The notes: generated by a model not told the origin, from the letters alone. A DNA stretch of 64,000 nt from Azolla caroliniana (GCA_043228905.1 JBHGNT010000007.1:9052001-9116000), one strand, 5' to 3'. Shown: positions 42,008 to 53,891, counted from the first letter of the stretch. Numbers and translations: made by a program.

Positions 42008-43230
42008 ATCACAATATCTGAGGCGTCCACGAATACATGGAATGGCTCGTCCCAACGTGGTGGTTGCACTATAGGGGCATGCAGGAGTATTTTGAGGGCA
42101 TTGAACGCCTCTTGTTCGATTGTAGTCCAACGAAACAACGTACGGTGGACGGCTGCATGGAGAGGGCTTGCAAAATCGGTGAGGTAGTGCAAAACCCAAC
42201 TGTGCCATCGCACCTATCCAAGGAACCGTATGAGGCCCTTTGCATTGGTCAAAGGTGGGGCCAGAAGGATTTCCTAGACTTTAGTTGGGTCGATTGTGAT
42301 GCCCTGTTGGCTGATGATATGCCCAAGCAACATGTCGTTGGATACCGCAAACGCACACTTCAAGGGGTTAAGGCGGAGCTAGTTGTCGCGACGACGCTGG
42401 AGGCCTTTATAGAGATGCGCAAGGTGCTCATCTTTGGAACCGAAGACCGCGAAGTCGTGTAGGAATACCTGCATAAACCCAGGTATGTATTCCTCGATGA
42501 TCTCCATTATAATACGTTGAAACGTCGAGGGAGCAAACTTGAGCCCAAACATCATGACCACGGCGACATACACTCCTCAATCTGTGACAAAGGTTGTTTT
42601 TTCTTCATCCTCTAGGGCCATGCAAACATGGTTATAGTCATTGAATCCGTTCAAGAAATTGTGGAGTTCACGGCCCGCATTTGTGTCGAGAATGGAGTCC
42701 GTGAAAGGGAGCGAGAATGCATTGGTGATCATATTTGCGTTCAACTTCCTATAATCGACGCAAACTCGGATTTTCCCATTCTTCTTTAGGACAACCACGA
42801 TTGGGCTGAGCCACGTGGCTGTCTTAACTGGCCGAATGAACCCCGCGCTGAGAAGTTTGTTGATTTCTTCCTTGACCTTTTCGGCGTAATTAGGGTTCAT
42901 TCTATATCGGCGTTGCTAGACAGGCTTTGCATGCCTTTCGAATTAATTTTGTGGTGATAAAACTCTGGGTCGAGCCCTGGCATGCCAGTGTGCGACCATG
43001 CGAAAACATCCTTGTACGACCGCAATAGACACTCCAGTTGAGTTCGAAAGGAATCGGGAAGATGCTTTGCTACTAGGACTATGCGGGGTGCACCCTACGT
43101 TCCTAGGTTCAACTCCTCTAGCTTAGTTGCTTGAACCTTTTGAGATAGTGTGAGGTCACGTTCCAAGTTTGTGGAGGCTTGGTCAAGCTTAGGCTTTAGT
43201 TGATTTAGTACAGATGTAGTGCAAATGGGC
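42008..43230 (-). pseudogene. Gypsy-A, RT part
   Basis: Minus-strand pieces give the pre-RT region (KDVFAWSHTGMPGLDPEFYH), RT with WLSPIVVVLKKNGKIRVCVD, MMFGLKFAPSTFQRIIMEI, and then FMQVFLHDFAVF. There the first catalytic Asp of the F/YxDD motif is His. The start of RNase H (FHVFVDASDIVIV) follows, cut by the copia-B LTR. There are several frameshifts. This is the 5' half of the element whose integrase is at 24968-26309. Confidence 0.85.
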
Positions 43231-43800
43231 ATGAAGGTCTTAGTAATTTAGTTGGTTTAGTTCTAACATTGTTCATTACATTGTTTTTTATTTGTGTTCA
43301 GGTGATTTAATACAAGAAAAGGTTAATTTTGCATTTATATACAAGAGGTCGATATGTTGAGGAAGTGTCGCCATGTATGCCTATTAATTCAGTTCAGAAT
43401 GGAGTGGTTTGGGGGACGATTAGTTCAATGGACTAGTAGATGTCGAAGGATATTTCAACAAATTCAATGGAATGTTGTGGATGTAGTCAAGGAGATTTGG
43501 GTGACCTTGGTGCATACACTAAAAGGAGAATATGATGCTATCAAAGGTGATTCAAATGTAGTCTTTCGAAAGCAAGAGGTTTTTAAGAAGAGATGGGAAA
43601 GGATGAAGGTATTTTTCATGGTTAATGGTGGTATATGCTGGAGGTATAAGCCACCACTCTGGGTATTTCCTCCACCGACATGAGGCATGTGCCCATGTAT
43701 AACTGTTATTATTAATGGTTTGGGACATACATATGTCTAGAGCAGTCCAAGAGCAATTAAAAGGGACCATGGCTTTCAACAGAGAGGTGATCTTTCATAT
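43231..43800. other. Unassigned stretch with exon-like open frame
   Basis: An open frame of 109 codons at 43354-43683 (plus; KHTLKGEYDAIKGD-like middle, PPLWVFPPPT end) follows a pyrimidine-rich TTTGTGTTCAG acceptor-like site. I do not recognise it. It may belong to the same decayed gene as the fragment to its right. Confidence 0.3.
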
Positions 43801-44160
43801 CGAGTGCATCTACATAAACACGCATGGCAGGCCGTGCGAGCATTGGGAATTGGTTTTTGGTTAACTGATGGAGAAGCTAGCTAGAGTGCAATACTTGTCT
43901 GAAAAGGATCCCAAAAATTGTGCATTGCTATACCTTACTTTACAGCACAAGAATGTTTTGATGAGTCTTTTTAAACTGAGTAGATATGAGAAGGATAAAG
44001 TTTTGTATGTATTTCTAACTCGAGATTTTCAGGAGTAGAAAAAACAAGTTGTTGGATTAAAATGCCTATGTTCTAATGGAAAACACCGTCGTGATCTTGT
44101 TGTAGCATTCTTCCTTCTTCACGGTGATTTAAGATCGGATCAATTGACATGGTAATACAA
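43801..44160 (+). pseudogene. DMXL/Rav1-like gene fragment
   Basis: Plus-strand pieces read WQAVRALGIGFWLTD, then after a +1 shift MEKLARVQYLSEKDPK, then LLYLTLQHKNVLMSLFKLSR and FLTRDFQE. A TAG follows, then GKHRRDLVVAFFLLHGDL. This order is diagnostic of the DMXL/Rav1 family (RAVE-type regulators of V-ATPase assembly), where ALGVGFW, EKLARSQYL, KDPKDCALLYLAL and GLFKISKDEKDK occur in sequence. It is broken by a frameshift and a stop. No intact copy is in the window. It is either a relic gene or a captured piece. Confidence 0.7.
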
Positions 44161-44989
44161 TATTACTTTTGTTGGATAATAAGGGCAAGATTGAAGCTGA
44201 ACCAGAGATGATAGTTCTCCTACACATCTTAAGCAGTATTTGTTCTTGACAGCGGTGATGAACATTGAGATTAAATCTAGAACAACATCTCTTTCGGTGA
44301 TGAAATTGAGATTGATGCTAACACTTACCTTTGGTCCTTTCTCAGATGATCTATACTTGTTAAGATGGAAAATGTTATAGACTATTTGTATATTGGCTTT
44401 GGCCACTTTAATTTTAATATCAATGGAGGATTTTTTTATGGAAAAAAATTACTAATGAAGTATGAAGTTCAAGGTTTTTTAGTTCTTTTGTACATCTCAA
44501 TTGTTCATTAAGTTATACTTCATTTTCTATGGAGGTGAATTAGTATTGATGTAGTGTGATTGTAGGTTTGGACTTGGTTTAGTACTGATGAAGTAGCAAG
44601 TTTGTTTTGTACTGATGGAGAAGCAAGTTCGGTTTGTATTGATGGAGTAGCAAGTTCATTTTGAATTTAAGTGTTTGTTTGTTTGACTCTATTTTGTAGG
44701 GAGGACTCATGTTGCATTAAGTATTAATGTTGATTCTAACAATGAATGTTGTAGTATCTTATAGCACAACACCGTATTGCCAGAATCTGTTGCTAATTCC
44801 AAAGTTTGGGCTCATTCCTTAACAGTAACCCATGAATCTTATAATGAAGATGAATGTATGAGAAATGCCCTTGGAATTGTAGAACATCTCACAACAAAAA
44901 TAGATTCTCCAATTTCGGCCCCACCTGACATTCTGAAAGGTAAAGTTGACATGTTTATTCTGATTTATAATTGTGTATGTACTTCTAAT
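44161..44989. other. Non-coding stretch with a 28-bp triplicate repeat and exon-like piece
   Basis: Three tandem copies of a 28-bp unit (about 44580-44663, core TACTGATGGAG..AGCAAGTT). An open piece at 44777-44940 (SHSLTVTHESYNEDEC-like) ends in a donor-like AAAG|GTAAAG and is of unknown origin. Confidence 0.4.
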
Positions 44990-45545
44990 TTCCAATTTCA
45001 AGAGCCATGAACTAAGGGGTAGCTCTTCGACTCATTAGTGACCACTTCCCTCATGTCTGCATCAGTGGTTTGGGCTCCATGGCTACCACCTTTCATGTGG
45101 GCAGAACTAGAGAGACCATTGGTAATGATACTATCACGTCAACTCTAAAGCAATAGTGCCACATGACATCATTAGAGCAGAGTTCACTTTACCCCTATGC
45201 TAGTAGAAACACTTTTTCAACTAGTAGCTTTTATTAGTAGGATACATAGTCAATCACAAAGAAAGGATATCTCATCAAACTATATGAGCCTTGTGATACT
45301 AGCTCTTGGTATAACACTGTGCTAAGTTGGCTTTTTGCAAACATCCTAGACATTAATAGCCTACCTCCTCTTAGGTACAACCACGAGACCGATAAAACTT
45401 TAATCTCTCATGAGGACCTTAATAAAGTAATACGCCAAGAAGTTTGGCAAATTTACAATCAACAAAAATGGATCACCCCACTAGAGCCACTCCCATCTAA
45501 AATGTTGTATTATAAGGGACACTTCCTGCACTTCTCTAAGTTAGG
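44990..45545 (+). pseudogene. LINE fragment (ORF2 C-terminal part)
   Basis: The plus strand matches the minus-strand LINE at 49.0-49.6 kb: SLPPLRYNHETDKTLISHED versus NLPPLKYNHGTDQTLISHED, then MLYYKGHFLHFSKLG. It is cut at 45545 by the copia LTR. Confidence 0.82.
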
Positions 45546-46004
45546 TGTAAAGAATCGAGTGTGATTTTATGCAGTGGAATAGATTAGAGATGTGTGTTAT
45601 GTGTGTGTGAAAGAGGAGAGAGGAGAGACACAAGATAGATAGGAAAATAGAATACTCAAGATGTATATTGACAAGGAGTAGAGAATATCAAGTACAAAGG
45701 TAATAACATTACAAGGGAGATTAACCGGCTGTTACAAAGTAGGAGGAGGGTGCTTTATATAGGGTCACCCTCTCTCTTCATTAACTCACTAAAACGCCCA
45801 CTCTCTCTCTAGAACCTTGGGGAATGTGGAGACTCATTAATCATGGGGAATATGTAACTCATTCGTTATGTGTCATAGAATATGATTCTATGACACATAG
45901 TTAATGTGTAGAAAGTAGTGGTGACTTTTGACCTTTGAGTATTCATAGATTCTCAAAAGGCGACGTGTTCACATGCTAGACTAGGTTAAGCTTGATTCTC
46001 AACA
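45546..46004 (-). repeat. 3' LTR of a truncated copia element
   Basis: On the minus strand it starts TGTTGAGAATC and ends GATTCTTTACA, like the copia-B LTR. It is preceded by the polypurine tract GAGGGGG (plus 46007-46013). It is inserted in the LINE fragment. Confidence 0.85.
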
Positions 46005-46017
46005 CACCCCCTCAAGC

Positions 46018-46800
46018 TCAATTTTGGTCAGCTTGTTTCGGTTGATGTCCGCTTCGGCTGGTATCCAATTCAGATGGTGTTCGGTTCTCTCTTGTACTCC
46101 TCAAGCTTGGCAAGTCAAGGATTGTTAGTCCAAGGTTTGACATGAATTGCCGAAGCTTGTCACCTCCTAGGGCTTTGGTGAAGTTGTCGATTGTCTGACG
46201 ATTTGTGTTGATTTGTTGGAGGTCGACATCTCTAGTCTGAACGCGCTCTCGGATGAAGTGATAGTGCACTTCGATATGCTTCGTGCGTGCATGGAGCACT
46301 GGGTTCCGAGCCAAATGAATGTAACTGCTCATGTTGTCATAGTAAAGGGGAGTCAGATCCTTGATGGGAACCCCAGATCCTTCAAGATTCTCTTCAAGCT
46401 GACGACATCACATGCAGCCACAGTTGTGCCCTTGTATTCAGCCTCTGTGCTTGAAAGTGCGACAATTGGCTGCTTCTTACTACTCTAGGAGATGGCTCCA
46501 CTTCCAAGAGAGAAGACAACGAATTGTGAGGTCAATCGTTGGTCAGCTCTATAGCCATTCTAGTTAGCATTTGTGTACCCTTTGAGTCGAATTGGCATTG
46601 TCATCTTGTAGAGAATGCCACAATGCATTGTGCCGCTCACGTATCGTAATATTCGCTTAGTGCAATCCAAGTGAATGTCACATGGTGTTTGCATAAATTG
46701 GCTAAGGAGACCGATTGGGTAGCTAAGGTTAGGTCGAGTGATTGTGAGATAGATGAGCTCCCAATCAGTTGTCAATACTGAGTTGGCTCACACTCTTCAA
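46018..46800 (-). pseudogene. Copia fragment: RT end and RNase H
   Basis: The minus strand encodes the end of a polyprotein of the copia-B family: YLTITRPNLSYPIGLLSQFM, then the SSTEAEYKGTTVAACD region. HLARNPVLHARTKHIEVHYH and the terminal NLGLTILDL follow. Frames are broken. With the LTR to its left it is the 3' 1.25 kb of an element whose remainder is missing. Confidence 0.85.
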
Positions 46801-48320
46801 ACAAAGTCCCTCACATCGACTTCCTAGAATTGCATGGACAACAAGAAAAAAGATCCAAAAGATGCATAAAAGCAAGTTTTTGTATTTCGGTTGGATGCAA
46901 TATATGGAAAAATGGTTTGGTAGATGGGATGCAACACACTTGTTTCATGATGCATTACTAGATTCCTCTATAAATGAGGCCTTTTTGCAATGGCAATGTA
47001 TCATGACATGAGAAACATGTGGAGGTTCATGCTTCACACATTATACTACTCATGGTGCACCTAAACTACAAAACCATATTCTTCAGCGAACATGGAAACC
47101 GTACACATTGATACATGTTAAAGCCCATCTCGTTGTTTGCCACCAAACCATTGCTTCCATGCTACTTAGTTCACACGCATTGCCATGTGAGACGAGGCGT
47201 TGGGGCACAAGTGATGAGGTTGGTCAACTATGCCACTTTGCCCTTAACAAGTTTGGGAGTTTGAGTATCATAGTTTGATACAATGCTCTCACATTAATCA
47301 TTGTTGACTATGCTTCCCATACATCATTGACCAAACTCAATCGAGAATGTATTACAATGTGCATTCTCAATTGGAACATTCATTGGTGAAGTTCTTCAAC
47401 ATGATCACAATGTACCTTCTCAATTGAACATTCATGATCACAATGTGCATTCTCAATTGGAACATTCATCGGTGAAGTTCTTCAACATCAAGAGTTGCCA
47501 CTCACATGTATTACATGAAATGTAATATTTTTTGTCTCATCGGTCATATTTGACCTCCAAATAGGATAATAAAATCTCTCTTTCTCCAGCTTACTCGTGT
47601 ATAAAATATAACTAACCAATAGAAAGTGTTGTTTTCTTATTCCTACTTGCGAATATTATGTTTCTTAAGTCATTTAGGAGGATTGTAGTTACCGAATGTA
47701 TTTCAAATTGTCTTAACATTGTTAATGAGTGCAAAGATGATTCACTTAACACCAAAATAATGGTCTGATGCTCGGAGAAGATTAACCACCACCATTACCC
47801 CCATCTTTCTTACGAGACAATCGGCAAGGAGAAGAACCTTTGAATGAGAGAAGAGTGGTGCTTAAAGGAACGACTCCTGTTAAGCGTCCACATCATTGAA
47901 AGTTGGTACATTATTGCCCCTCTCCCCCTAGTAAGTCACTACAAGAATACGGTCTCCTACATGATCAATACAAAATCGATGTCAATTCACATAATATACA
48001 TGGTCACTACACGGACAAAAAAACAATGAAGATGGTTGAATATGTATATCGGTCCTGAATGAGCCAACACAATAATTCCTTTTGCCAGAGAGAAAGAAAG
48101 AAATATTAACGTCTTCTAAGGCCAAAATTGACCCATGAGACAAATGGTTTACAACAAAAAATGGGATATTTACCCATTCATCGAAAGTAAAAAATAAAAA
48201 TAAAAATAAGATAAAAAATAGAGTTTTAAGCTAAATTGTTCTAGTAAAATAACAAACATGTTCTATATAAAAAACATGTTCTACAATCAAAATGATGTTA
48301 TACTAGGCCTAATTTCATTT
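46801..48320. other. Intergenic DNA with tandem duplication
   Basis: A short open frame to 47011 has no recognisable domain. A direct repeat of about 53 bp (about 47358-47412 and 47438-47491) shares TGTGCATTCTCAATTGGAAC and GTGAAGTTCTTCAACAT. The rest is AT-rich and I see nothing coding. Confidence 0.55.
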
Positions 48321-51300
48321 TCATCCAAGTTTCTCGAAGAGAAGCGGGAGGTCGAAGGGTTTCGATGTGGATGTGGCCCGTGGTCCCAATGTAAAAGGTA
48401 CCCCAACCATAGCTTCTAGTCGACATAGCTCACGTTCCCTTATCTTCTTAATCTTTTCTACTCCGTGTCGACTTGTTTTGAAACCCAACATCCGAGGGCG
48501 TTTGGTTGTTCTTTGCATTTCGGCTTCCTCAAGAGAGAGGTCGAGCAGCGTAAGTGTATCCACATTCATCGCCTCCCCTTGTTCTTGAAAAATTACACTA
48601 GTTACAAGTTGATGAATAGTAAAAGGGTTATGGTTAACACTTTGTAATTTATTCTCCCTATGTTGTTTTAGCTCTAAAATAAACCTACCTAGTCTCTTTA
48701 CATCGAGGGTATCTAATAGTTTGGAGAGGGTGGGAGAGGGTCCTAATATGTCTTGGTATTCCACTCATATCTCGGCATAAGTTGGGCACTTGCATGTGAA
48801 GTGATACTCATCCTCTATCTCTATGTGGCACAACCTACATAACCTTTCCTCTCTAGGAACTCTATTAGCCCGACCATTCTCAATCTCAAGTTGGTGAGAT
48901 GATATCCTAAGTTGTCCAATGACCACCCTTAGTGCATTTGATAAGAATGTATCTAGATATCTTGGTCGTGTAATAAAACCTAACTGAGAGAAGTGCAAGA
49001 AGTGTTCCTTATAGTACAACATTTTAGATGGGAATGGCTCTCGTGGGTTGATCCATTTATATCGAGTGTAAAATTTGCCATATTTCTTGGCGTATCACTT
49101 TATTACGGTCTTCATGAGATATTAGAGTTTGATCAGTCCCATGGTTGTACTTAAGGGGGGGTAGGTTATTAAAGTCTATGTCGTTTGCAAGTAACCAACT
49201 CACCACAGTGCTATACCAAGAGCTAGTGTCTCCAGACGCATGTAGGGATCGGGATGCCTCAAAGGCTCGACGAGATATCCTATCTTGTGGTTGGCTATGT
49301 ATCTGATGAATAAAAACTACCACTTGAAAAAGTGTTACTACTAACATCACGGGCAAATTGAACTCTGCTCTAATAATGTAATGTGGTAATGTCAATTTGC
49401 TTCGGAGTTGACGTGATAACATTGTCACCAAAGGTCTCTCTAATTGCGTCCACATAAAAGATGGTAGACATGGAGTTCATACTACTGATGCATACATGAG
49501 GGAAGGGGTCACTAATGAGTCGAAGAGCCATCCCTTAGTTTGTGGCTCTTGAAAGTATGCCTAGTGGCATTGTCTCTCTAAGAGTGAGAGGGATGCATAC
49601 CCTCTCATTAGCCTATCTTTGGTTGCCTGGGTCATCGAGAATTTACCTGAGCGAGCACTAAAAGTGACTCCCAAGTATACATATGATCCAACTACCTCAA
49701 CTAGTTTATGAGAGAGGATTAGGTGACATTTACTCCTAACTCGGGATGATGTATGAAAGATAAGGACTTTAGTTTTTGCTAGATTCACTACCAGTCATCG
49801 TTGTGTACAAAAGTCATCTAGGGCATTAAGATGCTTTTGTAGGTCGTGTTCCGACTCCGAGAGCAAGACAATGTCGTCTGCGTCGAGTAAGAGACTAACT
49901 TGCGTATCCCCAATAACTACTCCCTTGCCTCCCTTACGAGCAATAAAATCTGTGATTTCATCAATGTAGATCCCAAAAAGAGTCGGTGATAGGGGGCAAC
50001 CCTGTTTTACACCAATGGTGCTAGTGAAACAATCGGATAGGCCATCTGGGCATCTTACGCACCCAGAGACTTGCTCATATAGGGCATAAATGGCCCAGAT
50101 CATGTCATTTGGTATCTCCAAGCTCTTAACTCTATCAAACAACTTCTCCCTAGGAACTGTGTCAAAGGCTTTGCGGAAGTCCACAAAGCAACAAGAAAGT
50201 TTCTTCTTACGAGCCTTCGTCTGGTCAATTAAGCACCTAAGTGTGAAGATATGGTCAATAGTGGAGAAGGCTCGTCTAAAGTCAGCCTGCTCAAGTGCTT
50301 GAAGACTTAATGTTTCCATATAATCGTAGTTGAGAATCAAGCTCAACTTGCTCTAGTGTGTGAACTCACCTTGAGAGTGAATAGACACTCCAACGGTCAA
50401 GAGTCACCATTATGTCACCTCTTTGTATTCTAGCATTTAGTATGAGTCATAGAATCATATTCTATGACACATAACTTATGAGCTTTCACATTCCCCATGC
50501 TCCATGAGTCTTGTAGTTAATGAAGAGAGAGGGTGACTATATAAAGCACCCTCCTCCCACCTTGTATCGTGTTGAGTCTTTCTCCTTTGTTAATATACTT
50601 TACCTTGCGTATTCTCTGTGTCTTACTCCTTGTCTCTCTCTCTCTCTCATACACACACACACAGAGTTCATATCTATTCCGTTACACAAGAATCATACCT
50701 GATTCTTTACAATCGTTGAGCTCCGCTTCCATTACCGCACCATATAATTTGGCGAGCATATGACCTATCATAATGGTCCTATATGTATTTGGGTCCATTG
50801 GGTCCCCTCCTTTATGTATAGGGGCCATTGTGTTCATGGTCCATTGTGGTGGAAAACCCTCAGCGAGGGCGTGGTTGAAGATTAGAGTGAGAAAGGGGGC
50901 TAGGCACTCTCGAGCATATATGATGTGCTCGGCTCACAATCTTGCGTGGTCCATGGATTTCCTATGTTGTAATTCTTTTATGACCTTTGTGACCCTAGAG
51001 GTCGTGAAAAGTGTCCCCATGGTAGGTCGAGGTGTGGAAGGCATTGGAATGGGTGGTTGGTTCGGGACATGGTAGAGTCTCTCAATATATGTGTGCCAAA
51101 TATTGGGATCCTCGATGGGTGTTTGTGGTCGCGGTTCCCGTAGTCTCTTCCATGCAAGGGCGCAAACCCTACTCATGAGCATCTGGTAGAGTTCCCAATA
51201 TTGAGATGCTTCCCAAGCTCGTCTTTTATGACGTGTCATCTTGTGCATCTCTTTATGATCCTGTACTGAGGAAATAGTACCACTAAGTCGCGACACTTTA

Positions 51301-52420
51301 AGTTTTCTATACAACTCTCTACAATCCTCGTCATACCACTTTTTTGTGCCATAGACCCTATTCTACTATGATCAGAGTGTTTCGTGTATGGGAAGCTACT
51401 AATTGTTGTTGAGTGAAGTATGTGTGCGAGTTCTATAGTGAGGTTCTCAAAAGGCAAGGAAGAATCAAAAGAGGAGAGATGGGCTTGAACATGTCGGGAG
51501 TAGATGTCAGCGATCTCATGCGTGAAATGTATTATGGTGTGATGGTTTGGTTGACTAGAGTTGGTGGTGTGGGAGGTGTCGCATTTTAGCTCAAAGTATA
51601 GGAAGCTATGGTTTGCACCAATGGGACATGGGGCCACTCGGAAGGAGTTAACCATGTCGGTAGCTTTAGGGCGTCCTATTAGGTAATCAACTATGCTTTC
51701 CCCTCCTCCAAGTGGGAAACATGTGAGCGCTTTCGAGCCCGGCCACTTGGCTAAGCCATTATATATGATCATCTGGTGTCGGCTTCCAAGTTCAAGCAGA
51801 TGATGGCCAAAGCTTGTGGCGTCTGCACCTTGATCCTTTGATGTACGCGTTATGTCTAAGTCTAAAGGGTCGACATTCACTATTTCTAGGTTTCTATCCA
51901 TCTAAAATATTGTGCATTGTCGGGATTGGGTTCTCGCATTGAAATTTCCTACAAGGAAGACTTCCCTCCCCTTGAGAAGAATATCGAATTATGTCATCCA
52001 ATAAAGGTTTGTATGGAGAAGGCCCATGTGGTGTTCCTTCATCAACTATACTCGCCTCTCCAGCCATATTATACCGGGATCCTTTCGGGGGGGAGTAACA
52101 AACGGCGATAAATATCGCCCGATCCTTGCTAGTGAGGACTTTCACCCACATAAAACGGGCTTCTAGGTCTTTCTTTAGTATTTCTATCCTATCATGTATC
52201 TCTCTCCAAAATAGTATCACAACCCCTCCAGACCCTCTAGTGGTATGTCAACGTGAGGTTTGTCTAAAGACAGATTCCCAACGAAAACTGTCAACTCTTG
52301 GCAGTCCTCGATTTGGACTCTGATGTGTTTCTACTAAAAAAAAGTATGCAAGATACCTTCAAAATCTCCTCTAGATGGTCAGGGTGTGTCCAAAGTGCAC
52401 CGTTACAGTTCCATAAAGTC
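48321..52420 (-). pseudogene. LINE ORF2: endonuclease, RT, Cys-rich C-terminus
   Basis: Minus-strand pieces in several frames, 5' to 3'. An APE-type endonuclease spans 51236-52220 (KDRAIFIAVCYSPPKG, then CPIGANHSFLYFEL in place of the usual SDH motif). A linker follows (50717-51314). RT at 49795-50322 has CCFVDFRKAFDTVPREKLFD, IGVKQGCPLSPTLFGIYIDE and LLLDADDIVLLSES (DADD at the catalytic site; the family norm is YADD). Next are YVYLGVTFSARSGKFSMTQA, then CRLCHIEIEDEYHFTCKCP, a CCHC-like C-terminal motif, and a basic tail. The VDFRKAFDTVPR pattern differs from the usual plant L1. A solo LTR interrupts RT. It is dead. Confidence 0.85.
50328..50711 (+). repeat. Solo copia LTR inside the LINE RT
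   Basis: 384 bp related to the copia-B/F LTRs, starting AGTTGAGAATCAAGCTCAAC (first T changed to A) and ending GATTCTTTACA. It is flanked by a perfect 5-bp duplication ATCGT (50323-50327 and 50712-50716). It contains CTATATAAAG near 50538 and a (CT)n/(CA)n stretch. No internal region remains, as expected from LTR-LTR recombination. Confidence 0.92.
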
Positions 52421-52449
52421 ATCCTAAGTTTATTGTCTATCACATGGGC

Positions 52450-53164
52450 CACACACTGTCAATTGGCAACGTGATCATTTATTATCACACATTCGTCTCG
52501 GTAAAAAGCACGATGCCCCTCTTTACGAGCTTGTATGACTCATGACATACAAGTTTTACGATGCTCAATTTGCATCTTGGTCAGGTCTTCATCGAGGTAG
52601 ATAGGGTCCCTGCCCAATCCTCGAAGAATTTGTCTCTTTTTAAAAAATGCGATTTTAGATTTGGAGTCCTTAAACTGAAGGTCCAAAGCTCTTTTCCTAG
52701 TGGTGTCATGTCCTACCCTCTAAGTTTTAGTGATTGGTAGGGCTTCGTACCCCAACATTTCCCCTAATGTTTGTGCATCTTCATCGGGAGATGCCCCTTC
52801 CTTGAGCCCAGTAACTCATACATTTATGCGTCGAGCTTGACTCATTTTTTCCTCCTCAAGGGTAGTGTTTACAATATTTTCATTGTTTAGTTCCTTTTTA
52901 ATATTACGTTTTACTACATCAACCCACCTAGTTTTTGCTAATTCCATATCACTTTTAACCTCTTCCTTAACCTTTTTGATCTCGTCCTTAATATCCTCTA
53001 GGGAAGATATTTCACCATCTTCCCTAGATATCTCAAGGTCCTTAACTTGTTTCTGAAGGTTCGCGTTGTCTACTTTAAGTTTCGTTATTTCGGCAATAAG
53101 CACTTCTTTTTCTTCCTTATTATAATTTCTTCGTGTGTTTCCTTATGGTTTCTTCTAGAAGTCA
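52450..53164 (-). pseudogene. LINE ORF1 (coiled-coil)
   Basis: The minus strand from an ATG at 53164 (TSRRNHKETHEE) shifts frame after about 25 codons. It then reads a coiled coil at 52816-53103 (ITKLKVDNANLQKQVKDLEI, EIKKVKEEVKSDMELAKTRW). A basic region in broken frames (DSKSKIAFFKKRQILRGL) follows. This is the usual layout of an RNA-binding LINE ORF1 before ORF2. No zinc knuckle was seen. Confidence 0.65.
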
Positions 53165-53165
53165 T

Positions 53166-53583
53166 GTTGTAATTCAAAAGATAAAAGAAAGAAAAGACAA
53201 AAATGACAGAAAACTTAGCCGAGCATCGGTGCCTTGGGCGCTAGGTACAAGTGTAGAAGCACATTTATACTCTTTCGTTTATCAACCGACGACGTCGTCA
53301 GAGAAGTGTAGGTGACAGCGGCGGTCGACAACGATAACAACGGCAACGACTACAAACCAAATGACAACGGCGACAAACGACGACAGCGACAAGCAACTGC
53401 GATGATAGACGAGGACAGAGGATGGGGACAACAGACGGCGGCGGTGGCAGCATACATATGTATGACATACATATGTCCTGGTTTATGGACTTGGGCTGTC
53501 CGGCCAAGAAGGCCATGCTACCTACCGTGTGAAACCGATTTCTCTCTCTCTCTTTCTCTCTCTTTCTCTGGCAAAGGAAGGAA

Positions 53584-53623
<40 letters not shown>

Positions 53624-53891
53624 ACACACACACACACAAGAGACGAAGAAACAGAGAAGAAGAAGAAGAAGAAGAAGAAGAAGAAGAAGAAGAATCAGAG
53701 AGAGAGAGAGAGACGAAAGAAAGACTACGAACAGACAAGCGCAACGACGCAGAGGTTTTTGGCAGCCCTTCAGATCTGTATCCATTAGAACATGCACAGA
53801 AAAACATCCCCCCTCTTCTTCATAGCTTTATCTTCCTCAATGCCCTCTGTATAAAATTTATATACTTTCTTTTATATCTATCTATCTATCT
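53166..53891 (+). promoter_or_regulatory. Microsatellite-rich upstream region of the LD-like gene
   Basis: Between the LINE 5' end and the start codon lie (CT)n/(TCTC)n (53540-53570), (CA)n (53586-53638), (GAA)n (53658-53693), (GA)n (53698-53713) and (CTAT)n (53876-53891). TTTATATAC near 53858 is a weak TATA-like match. The promoter and 5' UTR should be here. Long open frames on both strands here are artefacts of the repeats. Confidence 0.55.

Noticed and set aside
46769-47011. A small plus-strand gene ending in LQWQCIMT
   Set aside because: 80 codons with no recognised motif, starting inside copia sequence and followed by non-coding DNA.
47358-47491. A CRISPR-like or satellite array
   Set aside because: Only two copies of a 53-bp unit in a eukaryotic intergenic region: a plain duplication.
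53298-53807. Long open frames on both strands over the microsatellites
   Set aside because: They encode homopolymeric Ser, Leu, Cys-Val, His-Thr or Lys-Arg runs from the repeats. No coding evidence.
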